Under the pieces are notes generated by a model. The model was not told where the DNA came from, did not search any database, and saw only the letters and a list, made by a program, of their open reading frames with translations. Of a stretch of DNA of 64,000 nucleotides, positions 1 to 8,850 are shown piece by piece; position 1 is the first letter of the stretch, and each line of letters starts with the position of its first letter. A program made the translations under genes and the position numbers. The stretch comes from Desulfuromonas acetexigens (GTDB lineage Bacteria; Desulfobacterota; Desulfuromonadia; Desulfuromonadales; Trichloromonadaceae): contig NZ_FOJJ01000003.1 of assembly GCF_900111775.1 (NCBI RefSeq), forward strand, positions 1 through 64,000, given 5' to 3'.

Positions 1-2
1 TT

Positions 3-314
3 CAGAGCCGCAGCTACGATGCGCTGGTCGCCCATACGACGATTGTTTTCTCCCGCTATATCATGCTGGAGGTTGCCCGGCGCACGCACAACGATCCGCG
101 CACCCTGGGAACCTTGTTTCATGCCGGCTGCGATGAGTTGCGGCAGGTCAGTTTTGCCGAAGCACTCCGACTGCTCTTGAGCCATCTGGAGCAGGTGTTG
201 AAGACTTTCGCCGAACTCCCGACCGCCTCGCTAAGGGGGATGCTGGAGGCGTTCATGGCTCAGATACCGGCCATGTTGCGACGAGCAACGCTACTTCCGG
301 CCCATGTTTTTTGA
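3..314 (+). CDS. IS4-type transposase, C-terminal fragment (cut by window edge)
   Basis: The reading frame is open from base 3 and ends in TGA at 312-314, giving about 103 residues. It starts with a segment around SRSYDALVAHTTIVFSRYIM, which resembles the conserved C-terminal YREK-type motif of IS4-family DDE transposases (Tyr, Arg and the later acidic/Lys positions). The rest is helical and typical of the tails of such enzymes. The role would be transposition of an insertion sequence whose body lies left of the window. The terminal inverted repeat should lie in about 315-410, but it cannot be proved without the other end. The family call is from memory of the motif, not a search. Confidence 0.7.
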   Translation, partial: QSRSYDALVAHTTIVFSRYIMLEVARRTHNDPRTLGTLFHAGCDELRQVSFAEALRLLLSHLEQVLKTFAELPTASLRGMLEAFMAQIPAMLRRATLLPAHVF

Positions 315-417
315 AAGATCAATTTGATTTCAAGGCTTTAGGCCCTGTCATGCTGCTGCGAAAGTTGAGTTAATATCCTTCTAACAGCGCTTTGCCCCGG
401 GGGGGGAGTTTTTAAAA

Positions 418-2253
418 ATGAAAAAAATCGTCGTTATCGGCCTATCGTTGATGCTTTTCTGTTTCATTACAGGCGGTATCTATATCGTAAAATCGATATT
501 CGATGTCACAAACAAATTGGAAAAGGTTATTTCTTTTCAAAGAGTCGAAATTCTTCGCGACAACCTCGTTCACCACATCAAATCCGCACAATCCGACCTC
601 CTCCTGCAAGGCTCACCCCATCAAAGCGAAACGGATGCTACGGTCCAATATACAAGCGAAATTGAAACCGTTTCGAATCTCTGCCTGGATTGCCACCACT
701 CTTTCGACGTAACCTTTCTGCTCAAAAACCTCAAGGAAGACATCCAGGAATATCTGGCTCTCATCAGCCGCACCTTGACGATCCAAGGCAACCCTCAGCT
801 TTTGGCACAGGCCAGAACCGAGGCTTTTGCCAACGGCGAACGTCTGCTCGACCAGGTAACGTCCCTGTCGATTGCCTCCGCCCACAAAATTTCCAGCCGG
901 ATCGATAAGATTCGGGAAGACATCAACAAGACAAATAATTTTCTGATCGCATGTATCATCCTCGGCCCGATCCCCATCCTTTTTTTGGTTTTCTTTCTTT
1001 TCCAACGATTCAAAGGCTCAATCGATATTCTGGTCACATCGACCAGTGAGTTGGGCAAAGGCGATCTGAACTATCGGATCGACAAACCGCTGAAAGATGA
1101 ATTCGCGATTTTAGCGGAATCTTTCAACTCCATGGCGGCCTCGCTTTCCATCGAAAGAGAAAAATTCACCTCGGCCAACACCCTCTATCAGACTCTTTTC
1201 GAAAGTGCCGGCGATTCCATCATGATCACCAGCCTGGAAAACGGATCAACGGGACAGATCATTTCGGCGAACCGCGCGGCTTGCGAGATGTACGGCTACT
1301 CGGTCGACGAATTGTTGGGGATGAAGATTTTTTCCCTGAGTCCCGAAAAAGAAATCGAAGAGGTCATCGCGAAAATAAAGACCGTCTTGACGGGAGAGTG
1401 GGTCAGATCGCGATTGAAACGTCGGCGGAAAGACGGCACCCTTTTTTGGGCGGATACCAGTTTCGGCCTTCTTCACCTTGGTCAGAAGAAATTCCTGCTC
1501 TCTTTCTGCAAGGACATCAGCGAAAGTCTACGCGCCGAAGAGGAACAACAGCGGGCCAATCAGATGGCCCTGGTCGGGCAAATGGCCGCCGGTCTTGCCC
1601 ATGAGATCAAGAATCCCCTCGCCGGCATAAAAGTCGGGCTCGATGTTCTGAAGGGAGATCTCGATTTAAAAGCCGAAGACCGGGAAGTCTTTGCTCGGGT
1701 CATCAATGAGGTGGCGAGAATGGAGCGGCTTCTACGCGTCCTGCTCAACTACGCCCGGCCTCCGGAACCCCAATTCGATCTGGTCGACCTGAATGTGCTG
1801 CTGGACAACTCCATTCGCAACGCGGAAATGTCCGTCCTTCAGGATCCCGCTAAAAAAATAATTTTCAAGAAAGATTTCTTGCCGAATCTCCCCTTGGTCA
1901 ATGCCGACTCCACGCAATTACAGCAAGTTTTCCTGAATATCCTGCTCAATGCCGCGGACGCCATCGAAGGCGAAGGGGTCGTTACGACAGTGACGCGCAC
2001 GGATGGGGACGACGCCGTACTCATTGAACTTCTGGACACCGGACACGGCATCGACGGCGCGACCCTTGAAAAAATTTTCAACCCGTTCTTCACCACGAAA
2101 CGCAAAGGAACAGGATTGGGATTGTCGATCTGCAAACGGCTGGTCGAGCAGCAACACGGGACGATCGAAGCGACCAGCCGCGTCGGCGCGGGAACCCGAT
2201 TCATCATCAGGATTCCAACCGCGCAAAATAAAGGAAACGTGAGTCATGGGTAG
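418..2253 (+). CDS. Membrane sensor histidine kinase with periplasmic haem c motif, HAMP and PAS
   Basis: A 611-residue kinase. An N-terminal transmembrane segment (about 4-25) and a second one (about 174-195) bracket a periplasmic sensor domain that contains CLDCH at residues 89-93, a covalent haem c attachment motif. HAMP follows (about 196-248), then PAS (about 255-375), HisKA with the phospho-acceptor in LAHEIKNP (His395), and an HATPase with N box, DTGHGI and GTGLGL. The first 8 bases of the next gene, an NtrC-type regulator, overlap its end, so the two form one two-component unit. A haem in the sensor suggests redox or gas sensing, but that is inference. The start ATG at 418 follows a GGGGGGGAG tract used as ribosome-binding site. 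Confidence 0.9.
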   Translation: MKKIVVIGLSLMLFCFITGGIYIVKSIFDVTNKLEKVISFQRVEILRDNLVHHIKSAQSDLLLQGSPHQSETDATVQYTSEIETVSNLCLDCHHSFDVTFLLKNLKEDIQEYLALISRTLTIQGNPQLLAQARTEAFANGERLLDQVTSLSIASAHKISSRIDKIREDINKTNNFLIACIILGPIPILFLVFFLFQRFKGSIDILVTSTSELGKGDLNYRIDKPLKDEFAILAESFNSMAASLSIEREKFTSANTLYQTLFESAGDSIMITSLENGSTGQIISANRAACEMYGYSVDELLGMKIFSLSPEKEIEEVIAKIKTVLTGEWVRSRLKRRRKDGTLFWADTSFGLLHLGQKKFLLSFCKDISESLRAEEEQQRANQMALVGQMAAGLAHEIKNPLAGIKVGLDVLKGDLDLKAEDREVFARVINEVARMERLLRVLLNYARPPEPQFDLVDLNVLLDNSIRNAEMSVLQDPAKKIIFKKDFLPNLPLVNADSTQLQQVFLNILLNAADAIEGEGVVTTVTRTDGDDAVLIELLDTGHGIDGATLEKIFNPFFTTKRKGTGLGLSICKRLVEQQHGTIEATSRVGAGTRFIIRIPTAQNKGNVSHG

Positions 2254-3643
2254 CAAAGGCCGGATTTTTCTCGTCGATGACGACGAACTGATCATCTCCA
2301 TGCTTTCCCGGGCACTGCAGAAAGAGGGTTACGAAACATCGCTGCTGAATTCCTCCGAGCAGGCCGTGGAGAAGATCCGGGCCTGGCAGCCCCATGCCCT
2401 GCTCTTGGACGTCGACCTGGGCGGCGGGCCCAGCGGCCTGGACCTGCTGGAGATGCTGCAAGCCGAAGGGGTGGATTTTCCGATCGTCATGCTGACCGCC
2501 GACGATTCCGCCGAATCGGCGGTTCGGGCCATGCGCCATGGCGCGGCGGACTATCTCAACAAACCGTTCAATATCGAAGAAGTCAAAATTGTCCTCGAAA
2601 AACTGCTCGCCAATTCGCGCCTCAAAAACGAGGTTCGCTACCTGAAGGAGTCGACCGCTGCGACCCTGGGGCGAATGTTCATCGGGGAATCTCCCGTGAC
2701 CCAAAACGTTCTCAAAACCACCCGGAAGATGGTCGAGGCGGGCGTTCAATCGATTCTGATCACCGGCAAATCGGGTTCCGGGAAAGAGGTTCTGGCGCGC
2801 AACATCCACTACTGGCGCTTTGGTTCACAAAAAGATTTCGAAAGCATCCCCTATATCGCCGTCAACTGTACCGCCCTGCCCGAAAGCCTGATCGAGGGGG
2901 AACTTTTCGGCCATGCCAAGGGCGCGTTTACCGATGCGAAAGCCGATAAAAAAGGGGTTTTTGAACTGGCCGAAGGCGGCACTTTGCTGCTCGACGAAAT
3001 CGGCGACATGCGCCTCGATTTGCAGGGGAAACTGTTGCGGGTTCTGGAAGAACGGACGGTTCGTCGCATCGGCGGCCAAGTCGATCTGCCGATCGATGTC
3101 ACGATTATTGCATGTACCAACCGGGACCTGAAGAAAGCGGTGGAAGATGGAATTTTTCGGGAGGATCTTTACTATCGGTTGAATTCTTTCGCGATCCAAT
3201 TGCCGACCTTGAGCCAGAGGGGAGAAGACATTCTTCTTCTGACCCGGCATTTTTTGGAGAAGTTCGCCCAGAAGTACTCGAAAAAGCCGATCCAAAACAT
3301 TTCCAAAGACGCGGAGAAGTTGCTGAGGGAATATCCCTGGCCCGGGAATGTGCGGGAGCTGCGCAATGTCATCGAGCGGTGCGTGGTTCTGGAGAACACC
3401 GACACCCTCTCCGCCGACCAGCTGCCTCTGGACATTGGCGGCAAGGAAAGCAGCCGGGGCGAGCGGCGGAAAAGATTCCACATCGTCCTCCCCGAAGAGG
3501 GGATTTCCCTGGAAGTGGTAGAACGCGAACTGATGCGCCTGGCCCTGGAGCGCACGAACGGCAACATGACCAAGTCGGCCAAGCTGCTCCAGGTCAGCTA
3601 CGATACCTTCAGATATCAGGCGAAAAAGTACGACTTGACTTAA
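2246..3643 (+). CDS. Sigma-54-dependent NtrC-type response regulator
   Basis: 465 residues. The receiver domain comes first, with the acidic pocket DDD at 11-13, the likely phospho-Asp55 in LLLDVDLGG and the conserved Lys of LNKPF. The central AAA+ sigma-54 activation domain has Walker A GKSGSGKE (174-181), the GAFTDA loop (225-230) that contacts sigma-54, and Walker B LLLDEIGD. A Fis-type helix-turn-helix ends the protein (GNMTKSAKLLQVSYDTFRYQ). It overlaps the upstream kinase gene, so the two are co-transcribed and very probably partners. Its target is not shown directly. A predicted sigma-54 promoter with repeated upstream motifs at 6.4-6.65 kb, just past the chemoreceptor gene, is a good candidate. 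Confidence 0.93.
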   Translation: MGSKGRIFLVDDDELIISMLSRALQKEGYETSLLNSSEQAVEKIRAWQPHALLLDVDLGGGPSGLDLLEMLQAEGVDFPIVMLTADDSAESAVRAMRHGAADYLNKPFNIEEVKIVLEKLLANSRLKNEVRYLKESTAATLGRMFIGESPVTQNVLKTTRKMVEAGVQSILITGKSGSGKEVLARNIHYWRFGSQKDFESIPYIAVNCTALPESLIEGELFGHAKGAFTDAKADKKGVFELAEGGTLLLDEIGDMRLDLQGKLLRVLEERTVRRIGGQVDLPIDVTIIACTNRDLKKAVEDGIFREDLYYRLNSFAIQLPTLSQRGEDILLLTRHFLEKFAQKYSKKPIQNISKDAEKLLREYPWPGNVRELRNVIERCVVLENTDTLSADQLPLDIGGKESSRGERRKRFHIVLPEEGISLEVVERELMRLALERTNGNMTKSAKLLQVSYDTFRYQAKKYDLT

Positions 3644-3811
3644 AAGACCCCTGGCAAACGCCCTTGAATCGTTACGGGCGGGATCTTTCCGGTGGTTCTT
3701 AATTACGAGTTTCGCGAAAAAATGGTCTTTCAAGTTTCACGGCTGCAACGCCTAACCTCTTGTTCCTTCTAGACAAAACTCTCAAGAATTACAGCGCAGC
3801 GGAGAGGCCTT

Positions 3812-6325
3812 TTGAAAATCTTCGGCAAATTGATGTTGGCGTTCGGGGGAATCGCGTTGATCTGTACGCTGGTCGGCGCTACGGGACTTTTGAGCCTGCA
3901 GAAAATCAACCGGCAGCTTTCCGATATTGCCGAGGTTCACCTGCCGGCAATCGACTCCCTGCGGACCATTATGGAAGCGCAGAATGCCATCCGCTCGGTA
4001 GAACGCACCATTCTCTTGCCGACGCTGGGACTGGAAGCGCGTCTGACCGAACTGGGAAACCTTGAGAAAAACTGGGACTTGGCAAAACAGGGGATGGAGC
4101 GGTTCGAAACCATCCCTAAATCACCGGAGATTGCCGCGCTGTGGCAAGAGGCCAGAGAGAGTTGGGAACGCTGGGCTTTGCAACATACCCGGTTGGTCAA
4201 TCTGGTGGTCCTGGTCAAAGACGATCAGGTGCAGAGGCTCGAATCGGAATTCAACAATCACTGGCATGACTATGATCTTTGGAAAATCGAGCTTGAACGA
4301 TCCGTCTATCGCGGACTTCCCTTCACAGGGGAACTGGATCCGGAAAAGACCGGGCTTGGACAATGGCTCCACGCGGCTTCTCCGAAAACTCCGGAATTTG
4401 CCGAGGCGCTTCCCGACCTGACCGAATCGCACCACCAAATCCATCAAAAAGCGGCGCGAATTATCGATGCCTTGCGTGCCGGGAACATTGCAACCGCTCG
4501 AAATCTCTTCGAGAAGGAATTCATCCCCCAGGACGATGAAATCAGAGAAATCCTCGATTACCTCCGGATCATTCTGCAGTCCAATATTGCCCTGATCGAC
4601 TCGGCGGCCGATATCGGTTTCGGTAAGGACCAGGTCGCTTTTCAGGAAACGAGCGCCGCCCTGGAAGCCCTGGCGAATCACTATCGCACCCAATCCGAAG
4701 AGGCTCAGCGCTCCGCCGACGGAATCGTCCTTGCCGGATCGATCACCGTCCTTTTGGCCTTGCTGTTTGGCGGACTTTTCGCTCTGGTTTGTGGATACCT
4801 GATTGCGCGGAGTGTTGCCCGCCCCCTGCGGGAAGCCTCGCAGATGCTTCTCGACATGGAACAGGGTTGCATGAGCAGGCAACTGCAAATGCAGCGCCGC
4901 GACGAGATCGGTCTGATGGCCCAGGCCATGAACTCGATGATCCGCAGCATGCAGCGTTTTCTCGGGGTGATTCAAAAAACCGTCAGCGGTGTGAAAACGA
5001 ATGCCGCTGATCTGCAAAAGGTTTCGGCGATCATCAGCCAAGGAACCAGCCGACAGAACCGGGAAGGGAGCCTCGCTTTGGCTGCCGTCGAAGAGATGGA
5101 ACAGATTGCCGTCGATCTCAGCCACAAGGTTGAGTCTTTGACCGGCTCTCTCAACAGCTCTTCCTCCTCCGCCCATGAGATGGCGAGCAGCATTTGCGAC
5201 GGTTCGGAAATGGCGAACCGGCTATCCCAGGAAGTGGAGAGCATCACCACGGCCCTTCAGCAGATGAAGTCCAGCATGGGCGAAATCGCGCAGGTACTTA
5301 AAGACTTTTCCGGCTCATCGCAACAGTTTGCCGTCGTGGCCAACGAACTGGCCCTTTCGGGGGAAAGTGTCGGGCTACTGGCCGTCGAATCGACCACCCT
5401 TGCCGACAGCGTTTCCGCCTTGGCGACAAACAAGGGGGGGCCAGCCCTTAAGCGCATGATGGAAATTTCCCGAAGCAACCGCGAAACGGTTTCGGCCTAC
5501 GGTCAGCGTGTGACCCGTCTCGGCGAAAAATCCAAAAACATCGGCCAGGTCCTTGAGGTTATCCGCAACATGTCCGAACAGACGAATCTGCTTGCCTTGA
5601 ACGCTGCTATTATTGCCGCTCAAGCCGGCGAGAACGGTCGAGGTTTTGCCGTGGTTGCCGAGGAGATCCGCGATTTGTCGGAAAACACCAAGGCCAGCAT
5701 CGAGCAGATCGAGGACCTGATCGAGGCCGTCCAGAGCGAGGTAAAATCGACCATCGATTCGATTACGAAGATTCACGCCGGGGCGGACAGCAGCATCGAT
5801 GCGGCCCGGGAAGCCGATGCCATCCTCAAGCAGGTGATCGACTGCTCATCCCAGTCGCTGGAAAAGGCCCGACAGATTGCCGAAGCCGCCAACATTCAAG
5901 TCGAGCGCAACCGGAACATGCATCAGGAAGCGGATCGACAAGCCAAGCAGATCAAAAAGATCGAACATACGGTAGATGAGCAGAACCGGGGAGCCGAAGC
6001 CGTCATTCAAGCCGCGGAAGAAGTTCGCGGCATCTCTTTACAACTGCGAAACAGCACGCGCGAGCAAGCCAAAAGCAGTGCCGTCATTTCTCGCGCCCTC
6101 TCTGAAACCCATGAATTTTCCGAAGGGATCAGACTGGCGGCGGAGACGATGGAAAAGAGCGCCGGCCAGGTGGTCGTCTCTCTGGCCAGCATTTCCGACG
6201 TCGCCGCAGAAAATCTGGGCAGTGCCCAATCCCTCGAAAAAGTCATGGTTCGCTTGCACGACCTCACCGAAGAGATCGTTCCGGAAGTCGCACGCTACCG
6301 GTTGCCTGAAAAAATGGATAATTGA
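3812..6325 (+). CDS. Methyl-accepting chemotaxis protein
   Basis: 837 residues starting at TTG (3812) after GCGGAGAGG; no better ATG lies nearby. An N-terminal transmembrane helix and a long helical ligand-binding region (about 35-300, four-helix-bundle type) are followed by a second membrane helix (about 305-330, rich in Leu/Ala/Gly), HAMP, and the cytoplasmic coiled-coil signalling domain. The conserved hairpin tip reads [38 protein letters not shown] in family terms, at about 586-625. It would signal to CheA/CheW, which are not in the window. It lies 168 bp after the two-component pair, in the same direction, with no evident terminator, so co-regulation is possible. Ligand unknown. Confidence 0.92.
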   Translation: MKIFGKLMLAFGGIALICTLVGATGLLSLQKINRQLSDIAEVHLPAIDSLRTIMEAQNAIRSVERTILLPTLGLEARLTELGNLEKNWDLAKQGMERFETIPKSPEIAALWQEARESWERWALQHTRLVNLVVLVKDDQVQRLESEFNNHWHDYDLWKIELERSVYRGLPFTGELDPEKTGLGQWLHAASPKTPEFAEALPDLTESHHQIHQKAARIIDALRAGNIATARNLFEKEFIPQDDEIREILDYLRIILQSNIALIDSAADIGFGKDQVAFQETSAALEALANHYRTQSEEAQRSADGIVLAGSITVLLALLFGGLFALVCGYLIARSVARPLREASQMLLDMEQGCMSRQLQMQRRDEIGLMAQAMNSMIRSMQRFLGVIQKTVSGVKTNAADLQKVSAIISQGTSRQNREGSLALAAVEEMEQIAVDLSHKVESLTGSLNSSSSSAHEMASSICDGSEMANRLSQEVESITTALQQMKSSMGEIAQVLKDFSGSSQQFAVVANELALSGESVGLLAVESTTLADSVSALATNKGGPALKRMMEISRSNRETVSAYGQRVTRLGEKSKNIGQVLEVIRNMSEQTNLLALNAAIIAAQAGENGRGFAVVAEEIRDLSENTKASIEQIEDLIEAVQSEVKSTIDSITKIHAGADSSIDAAREADAILKQVIDCSSQSLEKARQIAEAANIQVERNRNMHQEADRQAKQIKKIEHTVDEQNRGAEAVIQAAEEVRGISLQLRNSTREQAKSSAVISRALSETHEFSEGIRLAAETMEKSAGQVVVSLASISDVAAENLGSAQSLEKVMVRLHDLTEEIVPEVARYRLPEKMDN

Positions 6326-6412
6326 GCGTTTGAAGACATCGCCGTCCGTTGCTGCTCAACGGATGGCGTATTTTCTCTCGATGAACGAGAAAATTCATAA
6401 TTTCCCTGGCCC

Positions 6413-6448
6413 CATACACCCTGAATAAAATCGACATACACCCTAAAT
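6413..6448. promoter_or_regulatory. Tandem direct repeat CATACACCCTRAAT, possible activator site
   Basis: Two copies, 6413-6426 and 6435-6448, match at 13 of 14 bases and start 22 bp apart, about two helical turns. They lie about 200 bp upstream of the predicted sigma-54 promoter at 6640 in an AT-rich gap. This geometry suits an enhancer-binding protein or another dimeric regulator. Function is inferred from spacing only. Confidence 0.4.
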
Positions 6449-6453
6449 TTGTC

Positions 6454-6516
6454 TTATTCACCATTGATTTCGGCATCTTAGTGTATTTTTAAGCCGTTTT
6501 AATGAATGGTGAATAA
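6454..6516. promoter_or_regulatory. 12-bp perfect inverted repeat, possible enhancer or operator
   Basis: TTATTCACCATT at 6454-6465 is exactly complementary to AATGGTGAATAA at 6505-6516, with 39 bp between. It sits about 120-190 bp upstream of the predicted sigma-54 promoter, the usual distance for activator sites. The wide gap and lack of a T tract make a simple terminator unlikely. The surrounding 6326-6704 gap holds no gene that I can support. Confidence 0.4.
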
Positions 6517-6639
6517 CGAGAAGAAGTATATTTTATTCATACGATTTAACCCCGCCACCATCCCTCCCCAGCTCCTTCAGCCAAAATAAATCCTAGTTAT
6601 TTCAGCATATTATAATTTTTTTAAGTTTATTCTCAGGTT

Positions 6640-6654
6640 TGGCATGCTCCTCGC
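6640..6654 (+). promoter_or_regulatory. Predicted sigma-54 (-24/-12) promoter for the small membrane protein pair
   Basis: TGGCATGCTCCTCGC matches the TGGCACG-N4-TTGC consensus at all but two positions and keeps the essential GG and GC pairs with the correct 10-bp spacing. Transcription would begin near 6666, about 39 bases upstream of the start codon at 6705. Confidence 0.5.
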
Positions 6655-6704
6655 TATATAGAAAGACAACAGCAAGGCACAACGGCCTTGGAAAGGAGCA
6701 CATC

Positions 6705-6929
6705 ATGAAACGCACTCTCTCGACCCTGATTCTCACCACCGCCTCGGCTTCCACCGCTTTTGCTTCCGGCGCAGCCGAAGGTTCCGGCTTCAGCTTGGTA
6801 ACCATCGTTTTCTTGGGCTTCTTCGCCCTGATCATCGCGACCCAGCTGCTGCCCGGCCTAGCCCTCTTCATCACCGGCGCCAAGGGCATCTTCGGCAAGG
6901 GGAACAAGGAAGCCGGCAGCCACCGCTAA
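6705..6929 (+). CDS. Small exported membrane protein, copy 1 of tandem pair
   Basis: 74 residues, starting at ATG 6705 after GGAAAGGAG. A signal-peptide-like N terminus (MKRTLSTLILTTASASTAFA, cleavage likely after AFA) is followed by a short Gly/Ser/Glu stretch, one hydrophobic segment (about 30-55, VTIVFLGFFALIIATQLLPG) and a basic Lys/Gly tail. The mature product would be a roughly 54-residue single-span membrane peptide. The next gene is a paralogue with the same plan. The design recalls small coat-like or pore-associated peptides, but I do not recognise a family and assign no function. An upstream sigma-54 promoter suggests regulated expression. Confidence 0.75.
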   Translation: MKRTLSTLILTTASASTAFASGAAEGSGFSLVTIVFLGFFALIIATQLLPGLALFITGAKGIFGKGNKEAGSHR

Positions 6930-6983
6930 CAAACGAGCAACGAACCCGAATCCATCGGATCTCATACTAAAAAGGAGAACATC

Positions 6984-7211
6984 ATGAACGCCATCGCCCG
7001 CATCGCCGCCGCCACCGCTCTTCTGTCGACCGTCGCCACCTCCGCTTTCGCCGCTACCGGCGCCGCTTCCGGCGGGGGCCTGCTGATCTGGTTGTTCCTC
7101 GGCTTCCTCGGCTTGGTTGTCGCTACCCAACTGGTTCCCGCCATCATGATGTTGGTTGGCATCGTCCAAGGCGTGGCGGGTAGCAGCGCCGCCGACCAGT
7201 CGGTCCGGTAA
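6984..7211 (+). CDS. Small exported membrane protein, copy 2 of tandem pair
   Basis: 75 residues, ATG at 6984 preceded by AAAAAGGAG. It has an alanine-rich signal peptide ending near AFA, then ATGAASGGG, then one hydrophobic segment (LLIWLFLGFLGLVVATQLVPAIMML) and a short polar tail. It shares the LGF-x-L-x-x-ATQL-x-P core with the preceding gene, 54 bp upstream, so the pair arose by duplication. The basic tail of copy 1 is replaced here by a neutral, Ser/Ala-rich tail. A strong terminator follows. Function unknown. Confidence 0.75.
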   Translation: MNAIARIAAATALLSTVATSAFAATGAASGGGLLIWLFLGFLGLVVATQLVPAIMMLVGIVQGVAGSSAADQSVR

Positions 7212-7235
7212 GCACGAAATACTCCGATTTCACTC

Positions 7236-7263
7236 GAAAGCCGAAGCCTATGCTTCGGCTTTC
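7236..7263 (+). terminator. Intrinsic terminator after small membrane protein pair
   Basis: A perfect 12-bp stem, GAAAGCCGAAGC / GCTTCGGCTTTC, with a CTAT loop. It separates the small-protein pair from selA. The T tract is short. Confidence 0.65.
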
Positions 7264-7366
7264 GCCGTTTCGGGCATGAGAAAATGGCTTTCCGAGAGGT
7301 GCGGCTGTGTTAGTATCGGCGGGTCAGCCCTTTTCTTCGCGACCCCAACCTATTTACGAGCCGTCC

Positions 7367-8767
7367 ATGACCGATAAAAACCTTCTTTTGCGTCAACTCC
7401 CCGCCGTCGACCGCATTCTCAGTGCTCCCGCCATGCAGTCCCTGGCCGCGACCTGCCCCCATGTGCTGCTGCTGGAAGCGGCCCAGGAGACGGTCGCCGA
7501 CCTGCGCCGGGCCATCCTCGACGGCGGCGCCACGACCGAGTTGACCATCGATGCCGTTGCCGAACAGGCCGCCCGCCGCGCCGAGAATAAGCAGGAACCC
7601 TCCCTGCGGCCGGTGATCAATGCCACCGGCACCCTGCTGCACACCAATCTCGGCCGCGCCCCTTTGAGCGCGGCGGCGCTGGCGGCCATCACCGCCATCA
7701 GCCGCTCCTATTCCAATCTCGAACTCGACCTGACGACGGGCAAGCGCGGTCATCGCTTCTCCCATGTGGAGGAGTTGCTCTGCCGTCTGACCGGCGCCGA
7801 GGCGGCGGCGGTGGTCAACAACAACGCCGGCGCGGTGCTGCTCGCCCTGACCGCTCTGGCCAAGGGGAAAGAGGCCATCGTTTCGCGGGGAGAGATGATC
7901 GAGATCGGCGGGGCGTTTCGCATCCCCGAGGTGATGGAGGCGGGCGGGGTCAGACTGCGCGAGGTGGGGACAACCAACAAGACCCATCTCAAGGATTACG
8001 CTGGGGCGATCAATGAGGAGACCGGCCTGCTGCTGAAGGTGCACACCAGCAACTACCGTATCGTCGGCTTCACCGAGGAGGTGCCGGCGGCGGCGATGGT
8101 CGAACTGGCCCACGGCCACGGCCTGCCGGTGATGGAGGATCTGGGCAGCGGAATGCTTATGGATCTCACCCCCTTCGGCCTGCCCCGGGAACCGACGGTA
8201 CGCGAAGCGGTGGCGGCGGGAATCGACGTCGTCACCTTCAGCGGCGACAAGCTCCTCGGCGGCCCCCAGGCGGGGATTCTCGTCGGCACCCGCGCCGCCA
8301 TCGACAAGATCCGCCACCACCCCCTGGCCCGTGCCCTGCGCATCGACAAGCTGACCCTGGCGGCGCTCGAAGCGACTTTGGCATCCTACCTCGACGAGCG
8401 GCGGGCGCTGACGGAACTGCCGGTGCTGCGCATGTTGAATATGTCGGCGGCGGAAGTGGAAGAGCGCAGCCGCGCTTTTGCCGAAAAACTCGGTGCGGCC
8501 CTTGGCGCGGCGGCAGAGATCGCCGTGATCGAAGAGCCTTCGGCCATCGGCGGCGGCGCCCTGCCCCTGACCGAACTCCCCGGCTTCGCCGTCGCCCTGA
8601 CCCCGCAAGGGGTCAGCGTCGACCTCCTCGCCCTGCGCCTGCGCCAGGGCAAACCGCCGGTGGTCGGCCGCGTTCAGGACAACCGCCTGCTCCTCAACCT
8701 GCGCACCATCCTCCCCGACGAAGAACCGCACCTCATCGACGCCTTGCGCGCGGCGCTCCTTTACTGA
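7367..8767 (+). CDS. selA: L-seryl-tRNA(Sec) selenium transferase
   Basis: 466 residues. SelA is the PLP enzyme that converts seryl-tRNA(Sec) to selenocysteyl-tRNA(Sec) with selenophosphate. The N-terminal domain (LLRQLPAVDRIL) is followed by the fold-type I core, with RPVINATGTLLHTNLGRAPL and the PLP lysine in FSGDKLLGGPQAG (Lys295). The start is placed at ATG 7367; upstream in-frame codons (from 7307) are not family-like. It fits the selenocysteine formate dehydrogenase at 21.5 kb. The usual neighbour selB does not follow; the next gene is a convergent htpX, so selB and selC must be elsewhere. No strong ribosome-binding site is visible. Confidence 0.95.
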   Translation: MTDKNLLLRQLPAVDRILSAPAMQSLAATCPHVLLLEAAQETVADLRRAILDGGATTELTIDAVAEQAARRAENKQEPSLRPVINATGTLLHTNLGRAPLSAAALAAITAISRSYSNLELDLTTGKRGHRFSHVEELLCRLTGAEAAAVVNNNAGAVLLALTALAKGKEAIVSRGEMIEIGGAFRIPEVMEAGGVRLREVGTTNKTHLKDYAGAINEETGLLLKVHTSNYRIVGFTEEVPAAAMVELAHGHGLPVMEDLGSGMLMDLTPFGLPREPTVREAVAAGIDVVTFSGDKLLGGPQAGILVGTRAAIDKIRHHPLARALRIDKLTLAALEATLASYLDERRALTELPVLRMLNMSAAEVEERSRAFAEKLGAALGAAAEIAVIEEPSAIGGGALPLTELPGFAVALTPQGVSVDLLALRLRQGKPPVVGRVQDNRLLLNLRTILPDEEPHLIDALRAALLY

Positions 8768-8792
8768 CCGCCGACGCGGCGCCATAAAAACA

Positions 8793-8826
8793 ACGGGGGC
8801 GGCATCCGCATGGATACCGCCCCCGT
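8793..8826. terminator. Bidirectional terminator between selA and htpX
   Basis: ACGGGGGCGG-x-ATCC / GGAT-x-CCGCCCCCGT forms a long GC-rich stem between two convergent genes. It can serve both strands. Confidence 0.65.
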
Positions 8827-8850
8827 AATTTCATCAGCCTTTTTATTACA

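Noticed and set aside
1-410. Complete insertion sequence at the left edge
   Set aside because: Only the C-terminal part of the transposase is present; the left end lies outside the window and the inverted repeat cannot be paired.
3651-3668. TGGCAAACGCCCTTGAAT as a sigma-54 promoter for the chemoreceptor gene
   Set aside because: The spacing between GG and the -12 box is one base too long and the invariant GC is GA.
7310-8785. Long minus-strand frame opposite selA
   Set aside because: It is a shadow of a GC-rich coding gene; the composition is low-complexity, and the plus strand has the full SelA motifs.
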